The notes under the pieces were generated by a model, which made no database searches, was not told the DNA's origin, and saw nothing but the letters and a program-made list of their open reading frames with translations. Of a DNA stretch of 64,000 bases, positions 9,562 to 20,095 are shown one piece after another. The position numbers and the translations under genes were made by a program. Location: positions 558,001 through 622,000 of the forward strand of contig NC_006046.2 in the NCBI RefSeq assembly GCF_000006445.2. Reading direction: 5' to 3'. The stretch is from Debaryomyces hansenii CBS767. Its lineage: Eukaryota; Ascomycota; Pichiomycetes; Serinales; Debaryomycetaceae. The stretch's first letter is position 1, and each line of letters starts with the position of its first letter.

Positions 9562-12102
9562 ATGTTCTATACTTCAATAAACAATCGAATTGCACTTGTG
9601 ACATGTATACTTGCGTGTTTCTGTTGCGTGCAATCATTGAAATACCAATACGAATCATCCTTCACTCCAAATCATATACAATATTTGAAAAATGAGACGA
9701 GACTTCTATTCAAACATGCATGGTCGTCATACATGCAATATGGATTTCCAGCAGATGAGGTATTACCGGATACGTGTGAGCCTTATGGCCCAGATTACAA
9801 TAATGTCGATAACGTGGTAAGAAATGATGCTTTGGGCAATACTTCTCTGACGATTCTAGACAATTTGGATACTTTAATGATAATGGAAGAATGGGAAGAG
9901 TTAGAGAGGGCTTTAGAATACCTTAAATCAGAAGAGAAGACCTTATTTAATAAAGATACAATAGTGCAAGTTTTTGAAACTACCATTCGGTCGTTAGGTG
10001 GGCTTTTATCGACACATCTACTTTTGACAGATGTTACTAAAGGCAATAAAATATTGCCATCAAGATACCAAAAATTCAAGGAAATATCTGATAACTATGA
10101 TGGGTTTTTATTAAATATGGCATATGATTTGGGACTTAAGTTACTTCCAGCCTTCAAGACATCCACAGAAATACCCGTTCCTCGGATTAATTTGGCAAAA
10201 GGGGTCTTAAAAGTACCATCAAATCTTCAAAAAGAAACTTGTACATCTGGTGCTGCGTCGCCGGTTCTTGAATTTACTCTTCTTTCAAAGCTCTCAGGAG
10301 ACCCGCAATTTGAATACTATTCACAATTGACGTTTTGGAAACTTTGGTCTTCCAGACTGGCGCTTGATTTAATGCCAATGTCAATAGATCCAATTGCAAA
10401 TAAATGGAAGGATCAAATTACAGGAATAGGAGCTTCCGTTGATTCATTTTATGAGTATGCGGCTAAGGCATCTATACTATTTAATGATGATTATATGTGG
10501 CATGTATTTAAAACCTCGTATAAAGCATTACTAGCCCACCTGGTCCAAGGAGGTGGAGATAATGAAGGAGTGATGATATTTGGAAATGTAGGGGTTAATG
10601 ATGGCTCATTGGCTTCTATATGGATAGATCTGCTCGGTGCATTTTGGTCGGGTCTACAAGTCTTGACTGGGCAATTGCAAGATGCAATTAAAACGCACTT
10701 GATGTACTTAAAATTATGGGATCATTTTGACCTGATTCCTGAAAGATGGAACTTTTTACTAAATAAATCTCAATTAGAGAACGATGATTCTGAAGCGATA
10801 ATGCTTGAATGGTATCCACTAAGGCCCGAGTTTATCGAGTCTACATATTACTTATATAGAGCGACTCGAGACCCAATGTACCTACAGATCGGAGCTAGAG
10901 TACTTGAATTATTACAAACTAAGTACAAGACAATTTGCGGATTCCATGGATTACAGGACATAAGAACAGGAAATTTTCAGAATAGAATGGAGACCTTCGT
11001 TATGAGTGAAACATTGAAGTATTTAATGTTATTATTTGATGCTGATAATGAGATATTTCTTCATACAAGCATGATGAGCAATAAGAACTGGATTTTTTCA
11101 ACCGAAGCGCATCCTATGTGGTTTGATAAACGATTAGATCCATACAACTTCACACATTCCAGATCTGCCGATAAACAAAACATGGGTACGTTGAAAAACC
11201 TGCTTTTTGCTAAGATGAAGTCAAAGTTTAGTAGAAGCAAGCGGAAATTGACCACTGCTGATGAAAAGACATTCTACCGAAACATTACTACACCACGAGT
11301 GATCACATACGAGATGCCCGGAATAATAGAAAATGGGGATATACACAAGATCGATCCATTGGAAAGTAAGTTTGACAAATGTGAAGTAAACGTATTTAAT
11401 AATAAGCCATCGATGTTAACAGTATCCGGGTATTACCAATTGAGCTCTTTCTTCTATCCAGATCATGCATTCAAATACTCCCTAATAAAGCCACGTTATC
11501 TTCTGAAATCGGCTCTTGATGGAAGCTGTGTAGAATTGACGCCGTCTTTCCTCAGAATTTTTGCAATGTCAGGACCTGATAATACTACCAAATACCATCA
11601 CCAGTGTCCTAGAACATCGACCACTACATACCTTGAACTAGTTTTAGGAAATATCGAAAAAGCCCAAAGTGTCGAGATTTCAAGATTAAAGTATAAGAGA
11701 AAGCAACCAACTGAGTATATTTCTCTTCAAGAAGATGATTTATGGGTTCCTGACTTTTCCTCGATTAGACTAAAGATTGAGAAATTATCGTCTGGCTTGA
11801 TCGATTCCGAAAATATGTTAATCACTGACTCATTCATACAATCCATTAGAGTTGACGATTATAATGCCGAGATAGGAATGTCTGCCGCGAATCAATCTGT
11901 TTCTACTACAAAGGATATCCTGTTGGTACTCAGAATCAAGAAAATCAACGGTATATCTGTTAAGCCCGGCCAGGTTGTATGGACATTACCATTTGAAATT
12001 AATACATCAATCATAGGTGACTCATCAATTGGGGTTGCAAGTGACAATAGAGTAGTATTACAAGGCAATGTAGTTGAAAACTTGAAGGTATGGTATGGTT
12101 AA
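9562..12102 (+). CDS. HTM1: ER-degradation mannosidase Htm1/Mnl1 (EDEM, GH47)
   Basis: This is an 846-residue ER luminal alpha-1,2-mannosidase. It trims N-glycans on misfolded glycoproteins to expose the signal read by Yos9 for ERAD. Residues 1-25 form a signal peptide (hydrophobic I-A-L-V-T-C-I-L-A-C-F). The GH47 domain spans about 33-500 and includes D-N-L-D-T-L-M-I-M near 105-113 and T-F-V-M-S-E-T-L-K-Y-L near 478-488. A C-terminal extension of about 340 residues is typical of fungal Htm1 (796 in S. cerevisiae). Codon 357 (10630-10632) is CTG at the position where GH47 proteins read I-D-S-L, which supports serine decoding. The gene lies on the same strand 225 bp behind GPI13. Confidence 0.92.
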   Translation: MFYTSINNRIALVTCILACFCCVQSLKYQYESSFTPNHIQYLKNETRLLFKHAWSSYMQYGFPADEVLPDTCEPYGPDYNNVDNVVRNDALGNTSLTILDNLDTLMIMEEWEELERALEYLKSEEKTLFNKDTIVQVFETTIRSLGGLLSTHLLLTDVTKGNKILPSRYQKFKEISDNYDGFLLNMAYDLGLKLLPAFKTSTEIPVPRINLAKGVLKVPSNLQKETCTSGAASPVLEFTLLSKLSGDPQFEYYSQLTFWKLWSSRLALDLMPMSIDPIANKWKDQITGIGASVDSFYEYAAKASILFNDDYMWHVFKTSYKALLAHLVQGGGDNEGVMIFGNVGVNDGSLASIWIDLLGAFWSGLQVLTGQLQDAIKTHLMYLKLWDHFDLIPERWNFLLNKSQLENDDSEAIMLEWYPLRPEFIESTYYLYRATRDPMYLQIGARVLELLQTKYKTICGFHGLQDIRTGNFQNRMETFVMSETLKYLMLLFDADNEIFLHTSMMSNKNWIFSTEAHPMWFDKRLDPYNFTHSRSADKQNMGTLKNLLFAKMKSKFSRSKRKLTTADEKTFYRNITTPRVITYEMPGIIENGDIHKIDPLESKFDKCEVNVFNNKPSMLTVSGYYQLSSFFYPDHAFKYSLIKPRYLLKSALDGSCVELTPSFLRIFAMSGPDNTTKYHHQCPRTSTTTYLELVLGNIEKAQSVEISRLKYKRKQPTEYISLQEDDLWVPDFSSIRLKIEKLSSGLIDSENMLITDSFIQSIRVDDYNAEIGMSAANQSVSTTKDILLVLRIKKINGISVKPGQVVWTLPFEINTSIIGDSSIGVASDNRVVLQGNVVENLKVWYG

Positions 12103-12144
12103 ATCTTTCAATTACCGTTAATAGCCGAAATAGTCTTACTCGGT

Positions 12145-12151
12145 TGACTCA
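12145..12151. promoter_or_regulatory. Gcn4 site TGACTCA upstream of BAT gene
   Basis: A perfect TGACTCA lies 147-153 bp upstream of the aminotransferase ATG. Gcn4 activates branched-chain amino-acid genes through exactly this element in S. cerevisiae and Candida, so the context fits well. Confidence 0.65.
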
Positions 12152-12297
12152 TTTTTTTCACTTATAAACTGACGAACCCACTATGAAATTTTGTCAGGAA
12201 AAAAAATCTAGCGTACTAAGTTACCTTTTTTAGAGTAAGTATTATACATATACAGAACAAAAAGTATAGATATTGCATAATTAGAGTTGATAGAGCT

Positions 12298-13482
12298 ATG
12301 CAAATATTCAAACAAATATTAAATACAACTTGTAGAAAAAGTTTAATGAAAGGTCAAAATATTAACAATATTAGAAAAATGTCATTAGATTCAACGAAAT
12401 TAGAAATCACTAAAACTACCACACCAAAGGAAAAATTGCCAAATGATCAATTGATATTTGGTAAAACTTTCACTGACCATATGTTGGAAATTGAATGGAC
12501 TCAAGAAAATGGATGGGGCGTACCAAAGATTTCACCTTACCATAACTTTTCGTTTGATCCATCAACCGTAGTCTTCCACTATGCGTTCGAATTGTTCGAA
12601 GGTATGAAGGCATATCGTGATACCAACAACCAGATTAGAACATTCAGATCTGATAAGAATATGATAAGAATGAACCAATCTGCGGAAAGAATTGCTTTGC
12701 CAACTTTCGATGGGGAAGAACTCATGAAGTTGATTGACAAGTTTTTGATTACTGACGAAAGTTTTGTTCCTCAAGGTGCTGGTTACTCATTATACTTGAG
12801 ACCAACCTTGATAGGTACCACTGCCTCGTTAGGTGTTGGAACCCCAGACAAGGCCTTATTATATGTTATTGCTTCTCCAGTCGGTCCATACTACGGTACC
12901 GGTTTCAAGCCGGTTTCATTAGAAGCTACTGACTACGCTGTCAGAGCTTGGCCAGGTGGTGTTGGTAACCGTAAATTAGGTGCCAACTACGCCCCATGTA
13001 TTTTACCTCAATTAGAAGCAGCTCAAAGAGGCTACCAACAAAACTTGTGGTTATTCGGTGACGAAGGTTATGTCACCGAAGTCGGAACCATGAATGTTTT
13101 CTTTGCTTTCAAGGATTCTGAGGGAAAGAAGGAATTAGTCACTGCCCCATTAGATGGTACCATTTTAGAAGGTGTCACCAGAGATTCCATCTTGCAGTTA
13201 TGTAAGGAAAGATTACCTTCCGAATGGACTGTTGTCGAACGTAAATTTACAATCCACGAAATTGAAGAAAGAGCCGCAAAGGGTGAATTAATCGAAGCTT
13301 TCGGTGCTGGTACCGCTGCTGTCGTTTCTCCAATCGAGAGAATTGGTTGGAAGGGTAAGGATATCTCAGTTCCAATTACTGCTGGTGATGCTGGTGAATT
13401 AACTACACAGGTTGCTGAATGGATTAGAAAGATTCAATACGGTGAAGAAGAATACAAAAACTGGTCAAGAGTTGCTAAATAG
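12298..13482 (+). CDS. BAT1: Branched-chain amino-acid aminotransferase, probably mitochondrial
   Basis: This 394-residue PLP enzyme interconverts Leu, Ile and Val with their 2-oxo acids using glutamate/2-oxoglutarate. It is the last step of branched-chain synthesis and the first of catabolism. The N-terminus (to about 28) is basic, with Lys, Arg, Asn and Thr and no acids, as in a mitochondrial presequence, so the Bat1-type mitochondrial form is favoured. A second Met at residue 28 could give a cytosolic form. The fold-IV signature is clear: F-E-L-F-E-G-M-K-A-Y near 97-106 and G-N-R-K-L-G-A-N-Y with the PLP lysine K226. Codon usage is strongly biased after ~residue 150, as expected for good expression. 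A Gcn4 site lies upstream. Confidence 0.92.
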   Translation: MQIFKQILNTTCRKSLMKGQNINNIRKMSLDSTKLEITKTTTPKEKLPNDQLIFGKTFTDHMLEIEWTQENGWGVPKISPYHNFSFDPSTVVFHYAFELFEGMKAYRDTNNQIRTFRSDKNMIRMNQSAERIALPTFDGEELMKLIDKFLITDESFVPQGAGYSLYLRPTLIGTTASLGVGTPDKALLYVIASPVGPYYGTGFKPVSLEATDYAVRAWPGGVGNRKLGANYAPCILPQLEAAQRGYQQNLWLFGDEGYVTEVGTMNVFFAFKDSEGKKELVTAPLDGTILEGVTRDSILQLCKERLPSEWTVVERKFTIHEIEERAAKGELIEAFGAGTAAVVSPIERIGWKGKDISVPITAGDAGELTTQVAEWIRKIQYGEEEYKNWSRVAK

Positions 13483-13565
13483 GTTACTTACAGTTGAATT
13501 TAATATATGATTTATGCTTGTTTACTTTATAGCAGTAAAACCTATTTGTAATGCTAATCTATATG

Positions 13566-14582
13566 CTAGTTAATTCTTTCAATATCAGGTAATTTTTGAA
13601 TTTCATTTAAAATATAATCCCTCTCATCGATTAGATTTGAATCGTTGAAACTGTTAATGTTAAAGTTTCTGAAAAATGCTATGAAATTCTCTTTATTCTT
13701 GATAAGGATATCCAAAATCTTTTGGGATTTTTTAGGCTTAGCAACGAAAAATTTAAAAATATGGAACCCTTCGATCTGTAGATTTTTCAGCTTGTCACTT
13801 AACAACAACATGATTAATTTCAAGTTGTTTGTATCGTCGAAGTATTTATTCAAAAAGAACTGGTTCTGTCTCTGCAAAACTAGCTCTGCCAATAATCTGA
13901 CACTTTGGCGCTTTGTAACGTAATTGTTCGACTGAATCAACTGGTTTATATGGGATGTGAAGATCTCATAGTTACTGGCTAGAAATTCCGATACTAACTT
14001 CTTGTGCGTCGTCAATAAATCATGCAAAGTAATGAATGAATCAGTAGCAATCTCGAATATTGGGATTTGAACATACTTGAAATAGCTCCAAAACAATGGG
14101 TTGTTGATGATGAATTTGTTGATCGCTTCAAATTTGATGCAATCTCTCAAGATTTGCCCGCAGATCAACCCCGTTTCTTGGGTTTCCGGTCCCTTCATCA
14201 AAAGAACTAGTATATCGGGCTTCGAGTTAAGAAGGTAGCTTACGGTGGGAGAAGTGCTCCCAATCTGTCGTCGTAAGAGTGTCAGGAACAATATCAACAC
14301 ATCCTTTCTCGAATCAAAGTCCAATTTACGCATATTAGAGATCAAATGGTAGAGACAATCACTCGAATAAATCTCTTGTGCTAATTGTGATATTTGCTCC
14401 GGTTGCGGTTCACTATCGTCTCCCCCATGGAGAATCACCTTGATCTGCTTCAAATACCTTGAGCATTCGTCCTGATACTTCTTATTGTTATCATTATTAA
14501 GATCTAGCTTCGCCACTTGATCATTTAATACCCTAACCAAATCTGGCGCTGTTTTAGGATTCCTTTTAAATAAAAATGCCAT
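13566..14582 (-). CDS. HYM1: Mo25-family scaffold Hym1 (RAM network)
   Basis: This 338-residue helical-repeat protein is of the Mo25/CAB39 family. In yeast it acts in the RAM kinase network (with Kic1 and Cbk1) that controls daughter-specific transcription, cell separation and morphogenesis. The N-terminal M-A-F-L-F-K-R-N-P-K-T-A-P is the Mo25 signature. The whole length is alpha-helical, and conserved blocks such as L-L-T-T-H-K-K-L-V-S-E-F-L and R-Q-S-V-R-L-L-A-E-L are visible. I start at the ATG at 14580-14582 because it begins the conserved sequence; an in-frame TTG 12 codons upstream is not credible. The size matches human MO25 (341). It converges on the BAT gene (83 bp between stops) and is divergent from VPS36. 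Confidence 0.93.
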   Translation of the reverse strand: MAFLFKRNPKTAPDLVRVLNDQVAKLDLNNDNNKKYQDECSRYLKQIKVILHGGDDSEPQPEQISQLAQEIYSSDCLYHLISNMRKLDFDSRKDVLILFLTLLRRQIGSTSPTVSYLLNSKPDILVLLMKGPETQETGLICGQILRDCIKFEAINKFIINNPLFWSYFKYVQIPIFEIATDSFITLHDLLTTHKKLVSEFLASNYEIFTSHINQLIQSNNYVTKRQSVRLLAELVLQRQNQFFLNKYFDDTNNLKLIMLLLSDKLKNLQIEGFHIFKFFVAKPKKSQKILDILIKNKENFIAFFRNFNINSFNDSNLIDERDYILNEIQKLPDIERIN

Positions 14583-14890
14583 ATCTTCTAATCCAATTTT
14601 CTGGCGCTTAATCTTCAAAAAACAAAATCACAACTTATTTTATTTACCAAATCCTTTAAAATTACTTAGCTGGCTATCTCACTTCCTTCTTATTCTCTTA
14701 ATTTCCACCAAACCCTTAAAATTGCTATTATGGCGGCTCTATGTGTTCTATCACCTAATGAAATTGAATAAGAATCTTGATTTGCAGGTTTATCCGGGAG
14801 CTGGAGATTTTGCATGTTAGATTCTAGATCTATATGATCATATATCCGTAAGAACTAGTTGGATTCAGGAGGGTGTAGGAAGTCATTGAG
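14583..14890. other. Divergent promoter region HYM1/VPS36
   Basis: This 308-bp AT-rich region drives two genes in opposite directions. It holds a GGCGC core close to the HYM1 start and a GGCGG further on, but no clear TATA element. Nothing else is recognisable. Confidence 0.5.
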
Positions 14891-16888
14891 ATGGTTTCTA
14901 GAATAGATGTATGGCAGCCCGCGTCGGTTAATAGAAGTAATAGGCCCATCTTACAAGAAGGAGAGCATAATCTATACGTGCGAGATAATATAGGGCTATA
15001 CCAGGGTAAGCTGAAAATCGTGAATAGACAAAATGGAAGGGTCTATTTAACAAATAAGAGGATAATATATCTAGACAACGAAGACGTCAAGAAATCTATG
15101 GCCATTGAATTGAAGAATGTGTCGAGTGGTGAGGTAATCGAGCGGTTTTTGAGATCGTCGCCCAAGGTGAAGCTATACTTGAAGGAAGAGGCAGACGTGC
15201 AGCAATCGTCGACGAAACGAAGCGACAGCAACAGATATAAAGTGATGGCCCATTGGGTGTGTATCATATGCTCATTTAATAACCAAATACTGGTTGAGAC
15301 GAATTTGGATGGCGATCTTCCAAAATGTGGTTCTTGTGGAATCAAGCCGTCGCGAGACCAAATAGTGAATTCCATAGAGCGAAGACGTACAGAGATACCG
15401 ACCAACGTAAATAACGACCAGGATCCTAAACCAGACAAAGCCCCAAATCAGCAGACTTTGCGCGACGACCAATGCCCCAAATGTACTTTTATCAATCATC
15501 CAGCCTTGAAGTACTGCGAATTATGTGGGAGCGAGTTGAATTCATCGCTATCGAAGAAATTGAAAGATAGGCTAAACTTCACGGATAATGCAGTCATTAT
15601 ACCAGAAGATGTGAACCCGATGAATATTTTGCTAGAAAATGATTCGGAAGTGTACACCAATAATAAGCCATACATCAAGTTAAGTTTTCGAAAAAATGGT
15701 GAATCCCAGTTTTATCAAATATTAGCAGATATGATAGGTAAGATTAAATGGGAAAAACTTGTAAATAAAGGCACAATTAATGAGAATGGGGTGAAGGTGA
15801 ACGACTATTCACCAACACCACCTCCTCAGCAACAAATAAAAGGGGGTGGAATCCACGGATTGGAGCAAATCGGAGAGCAACAGCGGAAACAAAATGAATT
15901 AGTATTATCTACGTCATTGGAGGATCTTGAACAATTGATGTACAAAGCCCAAGATCTAATCAAATTATCATGCTCGTTCGGTAAATTAGTTAAAACAACA
16001 CCTCAAAACATAAACACGATTATTCCGCCATTGAACATCAAGAAAACGTCTAATTTGTATCATCAAGAATTGGCGAGACATATTAGTGAGTATCTTACCA
16101 ACTTCCAGTTGACGAAAAGCTCATCTATGATAACATCCCAAGATCTTTATGCCTATTATAACAGATATCTCGTATCAACTCAAGGCTTTGGTACCGACTT
16201 GATTCCACATGTCGATTTTAATAAATCACTTAATCTATTTGATAGCTTAAAATTACCTATTGCCTTAAAAAACTACGAACGATCTGGATTGATAGTTATT
16301 TGCTATAAGAGGAATAACGATTATAGCGAATTTATTGTCAACTTCTTACGTTCGCAGGAGCGGCTGTTTACCCATGACAAAGTGAAAAACGAAATCCTTA
16401 TGAGCCTAGAAGAACAAGAAGCCGATCAAGATGGGTACATAGAAGAAAATTATAAATTTTTCAAGGGAAACACTATTCCTGAGATTTGTGATGAGCTCGG
16501 TTGGTCGTATGGTATTACGATCGAAGAAATTGAAAAATGCATCGAATCAGGCTTAGTAGTAATCGACCAGAACATCCTGGGCACATTTTACTTTATAAAC
16601 CGCTTCATGGAAAATACGTCTGGCGATACAGAAATAACTGAAGAATTAGTTAATCAGATCAAACAAGAAGTACTTCTGGAACAAAAGAATATAACTGAAA
16701 ACTTGAAACAGCAATACTACCTTGAGCGGAATCAGAATTTAATAAACTTCAAGCCTGAAATCAATTATGATTCAGCAAGCCCTGGCTCAAATGTAACTCC
16801 CATATCTAATGCAAACGCAACCCCAGCTCATGGTGCAGGAGTTGCTAGTTATTCTCTAAACGACCTACAGGGTTTGAATTTCTCTTAA
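14891..16888 (+). CDS. VPS36: ESCRT-II subunit Vps36
   Basis: This 665-residue endosomal sorting protein is, with Vps22 and Vps25, part of ESCRT-II, which recognises ubiquitinated cargo and phosphoinositide at endosomes. The N-terminal GLUE (split PH) domain covers about 1-115 and continues after an insertion. As in S. cerevisiae Vps36, that insertion holds two Npl4-type zinc fingers. NZF1 (about 122-148) has W-V-C-I-I-C and K-C-G-S-C-G, and NZF2 (about 193-220) has C-P-K-C-T-F and C-E-L-C-G. The EAP30 winged-helix region fills about 340-600. The C-terminal tail is low-complexity. The length exceeds S. cerevisiae Vps36 (566), mainly through linkers. Confidence 0.93.
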   Translation: MVSRIDVWQPASVNRSNRPILQEGEHNLYVRDNIGLYQGKLKIVNRQNGRVYLTNKRIIYLDNEDVKKSMAIELKNVSSGEVIERFLRSSPKVKLYLKEEADVQQSSTKRSDSNRYKVMAHWVCIICSFNNQILVETNLDGDLPKCGSCGIKPSRDQIVNSIERRRTEIPTNVNNDQDPKPDKAPNQQTLRDDQCPKCTFINHPALKYCELCGSELNSSLSKKLKDRLNFTDNAVIIPEDVNPMNILLENDSEVYTNNKPYIKLSFRKNGESQFYQILADMIGKIKWEKLVNKGTINENGVKVNDYSPTPPPQQQIKGGGIHGLEQIGEQQRKQNELVLSTSLEDLEQLMYKAQDLIKLSCSFGKLVKTTPQNINTIIPPLNIKKTSNLYHQELARHISEYLTNFQLTKSSSMITSQDLYAYYNRYLVSTQGFGTDLIPHVDFNKSLNLFDSLKLPIALKNYERSGLIVICYKRNNDYSEFIVNFLRSQERLFTHDKVKNEILMSLEEQEADQDGYIEENYKFFKGNTIPEICDELGWSYGITIEEIEKCIESGLVVIDQNILGTFYFINRFMENTSGDTEITEELVNQIKQEVLLEQKNITENLKQQYYLERNQNLINFKPEINYDSASPGSNVTPISNANATPAHGAGVASYSLNDLQGLNFS

Positions 16889-17037
16889 ATAAATCCTACA
16901 CATGTGTTTGCAATAATTTTAATATACAACATTACAGCATCTGAGATTTTACTCCACCAAAATTAACCAATAGATTTATTAGCTGTATATCGTAATAATG
17001 CATTAGTTTTACTGGTAGAGATCTAAAAAGAGTAAAA

Positions 17038-17271
17038 GATAAGCCACTTTTTACTAGAACAATAGATTCCTTATCAATTATTGACGATAATTATTATGTA
17101 ATCAACTTGATATGATTTTGCTACAATATTTGATAACCGAATCGCCTAGATAACAGATTATTAGAACATTTGAAAGTAGAACCCTGTCAGATGAGACGTC
17201 GGGCCATCGGGCCATTAAGTAGTGCACTTATCTGTACCAATTAAACTAAAATAGAGCTTGTATCTCTTATC
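17038..17271. promoter_or_regulatory. Cluster of four GATAAG (GATA-factor) sites upstream of DUR3
   Basis: GATAAG occurs at 17038-17043 on the plus strand. CTTATC (GATAAG on the minus strand) occurs at 17070-17075, 17227-17232 and 17266-17271. GATA factors Gat1/Gln3 bind GATAAG to activate genes for poor nitrogen sources, and DUR3 is a classic target in S. cerevisiae. Four sites in 234 bp is a strong match for nitrogen catabolite control. Confidence 0.75.
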
Positions 17272-17318
17272 GTAAAATCAAATAATCATGAAATTTATTC
17301 TTCGAAGATGACAAGCAA

Positions 17319-17326
17319 TATATATA
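17319..17326 (+). promoter_or_regulatory. TATA box of DUR3
   Basis: TATATATA lies 71 bp before the DUR3 ATG and just downstream of the GATA cluster, the usual order in an inducible yeast promoter. Confidence 0.6.
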
Positions 17327-17396
17327 GGTTCACCTGGACAAGAAAAATATCTCTGATTTAGTAGAATAGCCAGATATAAGAAATTGAATAATAAAT

Positions 17397-19580
17397 ATGA
17401 CTGAAGTATATGTTCCATTACCTCAAGCTGCTGGTTACGCAGTAGTAGTAGGGTTGGGAGTTGTATTTGCTGCTGGTATGATCTTAACTACGTTTGTTTT
17501 AAGAAGATACAATAAAGAGATAATCACTGCTGAAGAGTTCGCTACGGCAGGTAGATCAGTTAAGAAATCGTTGATTTCTGCTGCCGTGGTGAGTTCGTGG
17601 ACATGGGCTGCAACTCTTTTAACATCAACCACACAAACTTATAATAACGGTATTAGTGGTTCATTCTATTATGCTGCCGGAGCCACATGTCAGATTGTGC
17701 TATTTGCATGCCTTGCTATCAAGGCAAAAGAGAGGGCACCAGGAGCACATACGTATCTTGAAATTGTTAAAGCCAGATATGGTAGCGGTGCACATGGAGT
17801 TATGTTGTTCTTTGGCCTTGCTACAAACGTTTTAGTTACAGCCATGTTATTAAGCGGAGGCAGTGCTGTTGTTAGTGATTTAACTGGAATGAATACAGTT
17901 GCCGCTTGCTTATTATTGCCATTGGGCGTAGTGGTTTATACGTTATTCGGTGGTATCAAGGCAACTTTTTTGACAGATTATGCGCATACAGTCGTTATCA
18001 TAGTTATTATTATGGTGTTTTCTTTCAGTGCGTTTGCAACTTCGGACAAATTAGGATCGCCAGCAGTTGTTTGGGAGGCAGTTACTAAATTGGCTGAAAC
18101 TCAGCCAAGAGAAGGTAATGCTGGTGGGTCTTATTTAACTATGCACTCAAGATCTGGAGGTATTTTTTTCGTTATTAATATTGTCGGAAATTTTGGTACA
18201 GTCTTTTTAGACAATGGGTATTTCAATAAAGCTTTCGCAGCGGACCCTTCTGCAACTTTGCCAGGTTATGTTTTGGGAGGATTAGCATGGTTTGCAATCC
18301 CAATGCTAACTTCAACATGTTTGGGTCTTGTAGGGTTGTCGTTAGAAAACACTGAATATTGGCCTACATATCCTAATAAATTAACTCCAGAACAAGTGAG
18401 TGCTGGTTTGGTATTACCAAATGCTGCAGTTGCATTATTAGGAAAAGGAGGTGCTGTTTGCTCATTGTTGTTGGTGTTTATGGCTGTAACCTCGGCAATG
18501 TCTGCAGAATTAATTGCGGTTTCCACTATCTTCACATACGATATTTTCAGGACCTACGTGGATCCAAAAGCCAGTGGTAAAAAGTTGATCTTCATGTCCC
18601 ACATGTCGGTGATAGCATTTGCCTATGTGATGGCAGGTTTTGCAATCGGTTTGTACTATGCTGGAATTTCTATGGGATACTTGTATGAGTTAATGGGTAT
18701 AATAATCGGAGGAGCCGTGCTTCCCTCTACTCTTACGTTACTTTCCAGAAAGCAAAACAAACAAGCTGTCATCTTCACGCCAATCTTAGCTACTGGATTT
18801 GCCATTTTCTCTTGGTTACTCTGTACAAAAATGAAGTTCAAGACTGTTACTGTTGATACTACGTTTGAAGACGATTCGATGTTAACAGGAAATGTGGTTG
18901 CATTATTATCTCCATTGGTCTTCATTCCAATCTTTACTTATGCTTTCAAACCGCAAAACTTCGACTGGAACATTTTAAAGGAAATCAAGAGGGTTGATGA
19001 AGAAGAAGAGATCGCTGAAGCTACCGAGGGGAAACATACAAACTCTGGTGATTTTGAAAATGTTCATCCTGCAAAATCCCAAATCAGTATTGTAGCTAGC
19101 GAACTTGCAGAATTGAAAACGGACCAGATAGAAATTGAATCTAAAATGCTCAATAAATCATTCAAGAAGGCTGTCATCATATGTATTTCCTTAACGCTAT
19201 CTCTTGTCATATTATGGCCTATGCCAATGTACGGCTCGTCATACGTCTTTTCCAAAAAGTTTTTCACGGGATGGGTTGTGGTGCTTATTATCTGGATCTT
19301 CTTTTCTGCTTTCTTGGTTGTTGTATGTCCATTATGGGAGGGAAGAGAAGGTATTTATATAACCATGAGAGGTATTTATTGGGATTGTACTGGTCAAACG
19401 TACAAATTACGAGAATGGCAAAATTCTAATCCTGAAAAGTTACATTCTGTCAATTCGCAAATCAGTGCACACGTACTCAACTTCAACCAAATCCATATAG
19501 TAGATGGTAAAACCCTCGATGACGGCTATAGAACACCAAGACAAATTGACGACATAATAGATGACACCAAAAAGGAATGA
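17397..19580 (+). CDS. DUR3: Urea active transporter Dur3 (sodium:solute symporter family)
   Basis: This 727-residue plasma-membrane permease imports urea (and polyamines in S. cerevisiae) by proton-coupled transport. It belongs to the SSS family, and the length matches S. cerevisiae Dur3 (735). About 15 hydrophobic helices are visible. Family blocks include [10 protein letters not shown] near 42-51, S-S-W-T-W-A-A-T-L near 65-73 and T-F-L-T-D-Y-A-H-T near 189-197. A cytosolic, charged linker (about 530-590) precedes the last helices, and the tail is hydrophilic. It is followed on the same strand by DUR1,2, so transporter and catabolic enzyme are neighbours. Promoter GATAAG sites point to induction in poor nitrogen. 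Confidence 0.95.
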   Translation: MTEVYVPLPQAAGYAVVVGLGVVFAAGMILTTFVLRRYNKEIITAEEFATAGRSVKKSLISAAVVSSWTWAATLLTSTTQTYNNGISGSFYYAAGATCQIVLFACLAIKAKERAPGAHTYLEIVKARYGSGAHGVMLFFGLATNVLVTAMLLSGGSAVVSDLTGMNTVAACLLLPLGVVVYTLFGGIKATFLTDYAHTVVIIVIIMVFSFSAFATSDKLGSPAVVWEAVTKLAETQPREGNAGGSYLTMHSRSGGIFFVINIVGNFGTVFLDNGYFNKAFAADPSATLPGYVLGGLAWFAIPMLTSTCLGLVGLSLENTEYWPTYPNKLTPEQVSAGLVLPNAAVALLGKGGAVCSLLLVFMAVTSAMSAELIAVSTIFTYDIFRTYVDPKASGKKLIFMSHMSVIAFAYVMAGFAIGLYYAGISMGYLYELMGIIIGGAVLPSTLTLLSRKQNKQAVIFTPILATGFAIFSWLLCTKMKFKTVTVDTTFEDDSMLTGNVVALLSPLVFIPIFTYAFKPQNFDWNILKEIKRVDEEEEIAEATEGKHTNSGDFENVHPAKSQISIVASELAELKTDQIEIESKMLNKSFKKAVIICISLTLSLVILWPMPMYGSSYVFSKKFFTGWVVVLIIWIFFSAFLVVVCPLWEGREGIYITMRGIYWDCTGQTYKLREWQNSNPEKLHSVNSQISAHVLNFNQIHIVDGKTLDDGYRTPRQIDDIIDDTKKE

Positions 19581-20095
19581 TCCTTTCGTATATAACGAGT
19601 ATTTTAGAATTTATAGTAATCTTTGAAATCTTATTACTTACGTATTGCCGCAAAATTTACTTCTTCGCTAATTCTACTGGAACTAAAACCACAACGGCGA
19701 CATTGGTGAGTGTTCCATTCCCAACTATGTGCAATGTTTCTATGGTATTCTTATTTACGTTTCTTGCACCCGATTGGTTCAACTTACTTTCGCATACCTT
19801 CGGTATGAATTTTAACTATCATCTAACATATGCCCTTTGAATACTACTAGATGTATTGGTATTTGACACATTTCTTCCTTGGAAAGCTACGCCGATTAGC
19901 CATACAAAAAGTACACTATGCCTACATCTTGGCTCGGTACTTTCTATAAAAGTGCGACCGACCGCTGTATACGGCGTGATAGGGCCGATATCAGAATTAT
20001 CAAAACGAGATCGCCCAATAGAAATACAGAATTAAGTACTGTACACAACAGAGCCATCACCAGTGTCCAAAGTATCCAAATTGATAGTAGGTCAA

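Larger units (their letters stand above)
16889..17396. other. DUR3 promoter region
   Basis: This 508-bp spacer between VPS36 and DUR3 (same strand) holds four GATAAG/CTTATC sites, further GATAA cores near 17130-17160, and a TATATATA box at 17319-17326, 71 bp before the ATG. It reads as a typical nitrogen-regulated promoter. Confidence 0.75.

Noticed and set aside
19577..19840. 87-codon frame starting inside the DUR3 stop region
   Set aside because: Overlaps DUR3 by a few bases, has no homology that I recognise and lies in a 3'/promoter region.
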